In this document: in pieces, positions 13,638 to 15,630 of the stretch
Numbering within the stretch: position 1 is the first letter of the stretch
Layout of the letters: every line of letters begins with the position of its first letter
Source of the DNA: a bacterium HR23
GTDB lineage: Bacteria; Chloroflexota; Dehalococcoidia; Lucifugimonadales; HRBIN23
Assembly (NCBI GenBank): GCA_002923335.1
Contig: BEHZ01000026.1
Coordinates: 1-15,630 of the forward strand
Direction: 5' to 3'
Length of the DNA stretch: 15,630 nt
Notes under the pieces: model-generated
What the model saw: only the letters and a program-made list of their open reading frames with translations
Told to the model about the DNA's origin: nothing
Database searches by the model: none
Made by a program: the position numbers and the translations under genes

Positions 13638-15038
13638 ATGCCCGCGGTGCGTGACCCTGCCTCCTTCCGGGACCCCGATGGCTCGGTCTACCTGGTGGGC
13701 GAGCGGGTTATCCGTGCCTTCCTTCCCGAGGGCGCCCGGAAGTGGGCCATCCTGAAGGCGTCAGGGCTTTTGGAGGACCTGCTCCAGCGGGGGCTGGTGC
13801 TGGCATATGAGGAGAAGGCCCTGAAGGACATACCTGAACTGCAGGAGGAGGCGCCTGGTGTTTGTGCGATTGTGGAGCACCCCCGCCTCCCTTTCCTTTC
13901 CTACTGCTATGAGTGGCCCTTCAGCATGCTGAAAGATGCCGGCGTGTGCACCTTAGAGGTGGCGGAGAGGGCACTGGAGCGTGGCTTTATCCTTAAAGAC
14001 GCAACCCCTTACAACATCCAGTTTCTTGGCGCCCGCCCCGTTTTGATAGACCTGGCGTCTTTGGAGCCTTACCGGGAAGGGGAACCGTGGCGGGCTTACC
14101 ACCAGTTCTGTTGCCTGTTCCTGAACCCCCTACTTCTGGAGGCAACGACAGGGGTGCCCTTTCAGCCCTGGTTGCGGGGGGCTTTGGGGGGCTTACGTCC
14201 CACGGACCTCGCCCCATTGCTCCCCTGGCGCTGGAGGATGCGCCCTTTCGTCTTCACCCATGTGGTGGCGCAGGCGTGGCTGGAACGCCACTTCGCCTCG
14301 GATGTGGCTCAGGAGGGGCATCGTCCCTTGCCCCGTGTGGAGAGGGAGCAGGTGCTGCGCCTTCTGCGGAGCCTGCGCCGGGGTCTAGAACGGCTCCGCC
14401 CCCGAAAACCTGCCGGCCTCTGGGCACGCTACCAAGAGGAGTGCCACTACCATCCCGAGGCTCAAAGGGCCAAGGAAGCCTTTGTGGAGGGGGCGTTGCA
14501 GAGCCTGCGCCCTCGGGTCGTTTGGGACCTGGGGTGCAACATTGGGCACTATAGCCTTCTGGCCGCCCGCTACGCCGACCTGGTGGTGGGTATGGACTCC
14601 GACATCCAGGCGGTGGACCTCTTCTACCAGAGGGTGCGGGAGAAGGCCCGCAATGTTCTGCCCCTGGTCATGGACCTGCTGGACCCCTCTCCCAATCGGG
14701 GATGGGCGGAGGAGGAGAGGCGGGGGCTGGCCCAGCGGGGGCCTGCGGACCTGGTGCTCTGCCTGGCGCTGGTGCACCATCTGGCCATTCAGGGGAACCT
14801 TCCATTTGGCCATCTGGTGCGGTGGTTGGCACGGGTAGGGCGGGCGGTAGTGGTGGAGTTCGTCCCCAAAGAAGACCCCCGAGCCCACAACCTTTTGCGC
14901 TGGCGTGAGGATGTGTTCCCCTGGTATACACAGGGCGCCTTTGAGACGGCCCTTGAAGAGTGCTTCACCATTCGGGAGCGCTTTGCCTTGCCCCACTCGG
15001 GTCGGGTGCTTTACACGGCGATACGGAGGGGGCTGTAG
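13638..15038 (+). CDS. Kinase-like domain plus class I SAM methyltransferase
   Basis: 466-residue two-part protein. The N-terminal half (about 7-215) has the opening SFRDPDGSVYLV of a recalled family and a protein-kinase/aminoglycoside-phosphotransferase-like active-site region: ILKDATPYNIQF (118-129) with D121 and N126, then VLIDLASLEPY (135-145) with D138, followed by WRAYHQFCCLFLNPLLL. The C-terminal half (about 290-466) is a Rossmann methyltransferase: motif I VWDLGCNIGHYS (295-306), acidic GMDSD (318-322) for the SAM ribose, and LVLCLALVHH (372-381) as the motif IV region. The ATG at 13638 (AGGTG 5 nt upstream) is chosen; an in-frame GTG five codons earlier is possible. No signal peptide, so cytosolic. 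The acceptor substrate is unknown; neighbours suggest an envelope glycan or lipid-linked precursor. Confidence 0.83.
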   Translation: MPAVRDPASFRDPDGSVYLVGERVIRAFLPEGARKWAILKASGLLEDLLQRGLVLAYEEKALKDIPELQEEAPGVCAIVEHPRLPFLSYCYEWPFSMLKDAGVCTLEVAERALERGFILKDATPYNIQFLGARPVLIDLASLEPYREGEPWRAYHQFCCLFLNPLLLEATTGVPFQPWLRGALGGLRPTDLAPLLPWRWRMRPFVFTHVVAQAWLERHFASDVAQEGHRPLPRVEREQVLRLLRSLRRGLERLRPRKPAGLWARYQEECHYHPEAQRAKEAFVEGALQSLRPRVVWDLGCNIGHYSLLAARYADLVVGMDSDIQAVDLFYQRVREKARNVLPLVMDLLDPSPNRGWAEEERRGLAQRGPADLVLCLALVHHLAIQGNLPFGHLVRWLARVGRAVVVEFVPKEDPRAHNLLRWREDVFPWYTQGAFETALEECFTIRERFALPHSGRVLYTAIRRGL

Positions 15039-15341
15039 ATGGGGCGCCCCACTTCCCCGCCCTGGTGGCAGAGCCTGCTGGTGAGTTTCGGCCTGGCGAC
15101 TATCGGCGTGGGCTCCCCCGTGCACGCCAGTATCATAACCTATCAATTGTCCGGCGAGACCATCCTTTTTGCCCTGTTTTTCTATCAAGTGGCCCCTACC
15201 CTGCTCTTGTTCCTGGTGGAACGCCTCCTTATAAGGCGCTATGGTGTTGGGGTTGCTCTTGCCCTCCTTCGTGGGGTGTTGAGCGGGCTGGCTATCCTGG
15301 TGTTCCTGCGGCTGGTCCCCCAGTTCTTACCTGCTCTCTAG
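15039..15341 (+). CDS. N-terminal membrane part of a sulfatase-like protein, ended by in-frame TAG
   Basis: 100-residue hydrophobic protein with about three helices (11-30, 40-62 and 70-97). Its ATG follows the methyltransferase TAG directly, with GGAGGGGG just upstream, so the two are coupled. The pattern (a short first helix, a polar stretch, then a long ALFFYQVAPTLLLFLVERLL helix ending in a glutamate) resembles the membrane region at the front of large sulfatase-like hydrolases. The next ATG is in the same frame, 9 nt beyond the TAG, with no ribosome site and more helices plus the start of a sulfatase-type fold. I therefore read this as the first half of one gene split by an amber codon, although two separate subunits are possible. 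Confidence 0.65.
   Translation: MGRPTSPPWWQSLLVSFGLATIGVGSPVHASIITYQLSGETILFALFFYQVAPTLLLFLVERLLIRRYGVGVALALLRGVLSGLAILVFLRLVPQFLPAL
15339..15341 (+). other. In-frame amber codon splitting a probable single sulfatase-like gene
   Basis: This TAG is the only stop between 15039 and the window end in this frame. The 9 nt between it and the next ATG contain no purine-rich ribosome site. Nonsense mutation, sequencing error, read-through or stop-restart coupling would all fit. Confidence 0.5.
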
Positions 15342-15350
15342 CCCCGCCCG

Positions 15351-15630
15351 ATGGGGTCATCCCTCTGGACGCTTTTCACCTGGGGCACTGCGGGGGCGGT
15401 CGGCGCTTCCGTTTTTGCCTTCCACCGGCGGGCCTTTGTATCCGACTACCTCGTTCTTGTTGGGGTGGCGAGTATTCTATGGACGGCGGTGTTCGCCCAG
15501 CAGGTTGGGCTGTTTTGGGGGGCCTGGCGTCAGCCCGCCGACACGCTGTCCCCCACACGGGAGACCCCCGGAAACGCCCCGCCTATCTTCCTCCTCTTCT
15601 TTGACGGTATGGGGAGTGATGTGCTCCTGC
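15351..15630 (+). CDS. Membrane sulfatase/phosphatase-like hydrolase, 3' part beyond the window
   Basis: A reading frame open from the ATG at 15351 to the right edge (93 codons visible). It has two helices (about 5-25 and 30-52), a polar linker rich in Pro and Thr (58-76), then PPIFLLFFDGMGSDVLL (77-93). That segment matches the first strand of the sulfatase/alkaline-phosphatase superfamily, where the Asp after the hydrophobic run (D85) binds the catalytic metal. The active-site Cys, Ser or Thr lies outside the window. There is no Shine-Dalgarno before this ATG, and it is in frame with the preceding 100-residue membrane gene across a TAG. The likely role is cleavage or transfer on surface sulfated or phosphorylated glycans. 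The family call rests on a short segment. Confidence 0.6.
   Translation, partial: MGSSLWTLFTWGTAGAVGASVFAFHRRAFVSDYLVLVGVASILWTAVFAQQVGLFWGAWRQPADTLSPTRETPGNAPPIFLLFFDGMGSDVLL

Noticed and set aside
1..15630. CRISPR arrays, tRNA/rRNA genes, insertion sequences, toxin-antitoxin or phage genes
   Set aside because: No regular repeats, cloverleaf sequences, transposase motifs or phage-like genes were seen on reading both strands by eye.

Overview
This is a GC-rich, gene-dense bacterial chromosome segment with 17 protein-coding genes and no sign of phage, insertion sequences, tRNA, rRNA or CRISPR. The fused CtaA-CtaB haem A synthesis protein, a LarA-like protein beside an amidating-lyase-like/RidA/hydroxyisobutyrate-dehydrogenase operon, and a kinase-like methyltransferase beside a membrane sulfatase-like gene together suggest an aerobic member of the Chloroflexota. 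That placement is inferred from recalled gene content, not from a search. Many genes have clear Shine-Dalgarno sequences, and six intergenic regions hold promoter-like pairs TTGnnn-17 bp-nAnnnT.

Left part (1-5.2 kb): threonine synthase (minus) and a LarA-like nickel-racemase-family protein (plus) are divergently transcribed from a 241-bp region holding a promoter for each. The LarA-like gene meets, tail to tail with a 23-bp overlap, a three-gene minus-strand operon: a six-bladed NHL propeller resembling peptidyl-hydroxyglycine amidating lyase, RidA, and a 3-hydroxyisobutyrate-dehydrogenase-family reductase. This looks like small-molecule (hydroxy acid, enamine, amino acid derived) catabolism.

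Middle (5.2-8.9 kb): a CcdA-type membrane thiol electron carrier (plus), then two minus-strand genes, a dienelactone-hydrolase-family enzyme with its own promoter and a secreted lipoprotein metalloprotease with HExxH and an immune-inhibitor-A-like C-terminal domain.

Right-middle (8.97-13.3 kb): a plus-strand run that links haem and iron: a 3-TM protein, the CtaA-CtaB fusion (protoheme to haem O to haem A), a 50-residue single-TM protein 3 nt before a ferritin-like/VIT1 iron transporter fusion, and a DUF72 protein.

Right end (13.3 kb to edge): a new promoter with a perfect palindrome in its spacer leads into a small 'DPSTGG' membrane protein, a protein with a kinase-like half followed by a SAM methyltransferase half, and a membrane sulfatase-like gene that appears to be cut in two by an in-frame TAG and then runs off the window. 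This looks like a cell-envelope or surface-glycan modification operon.

No wholly new system is evident. The best leads are the amber-split sulfatase-like gene, the dyads in two promoter spacers, the LarA variant lacking one expected catalytic histidine, the possibly leaderless ctaA-ctaB message, and the coupled 50-residue membrane protein.
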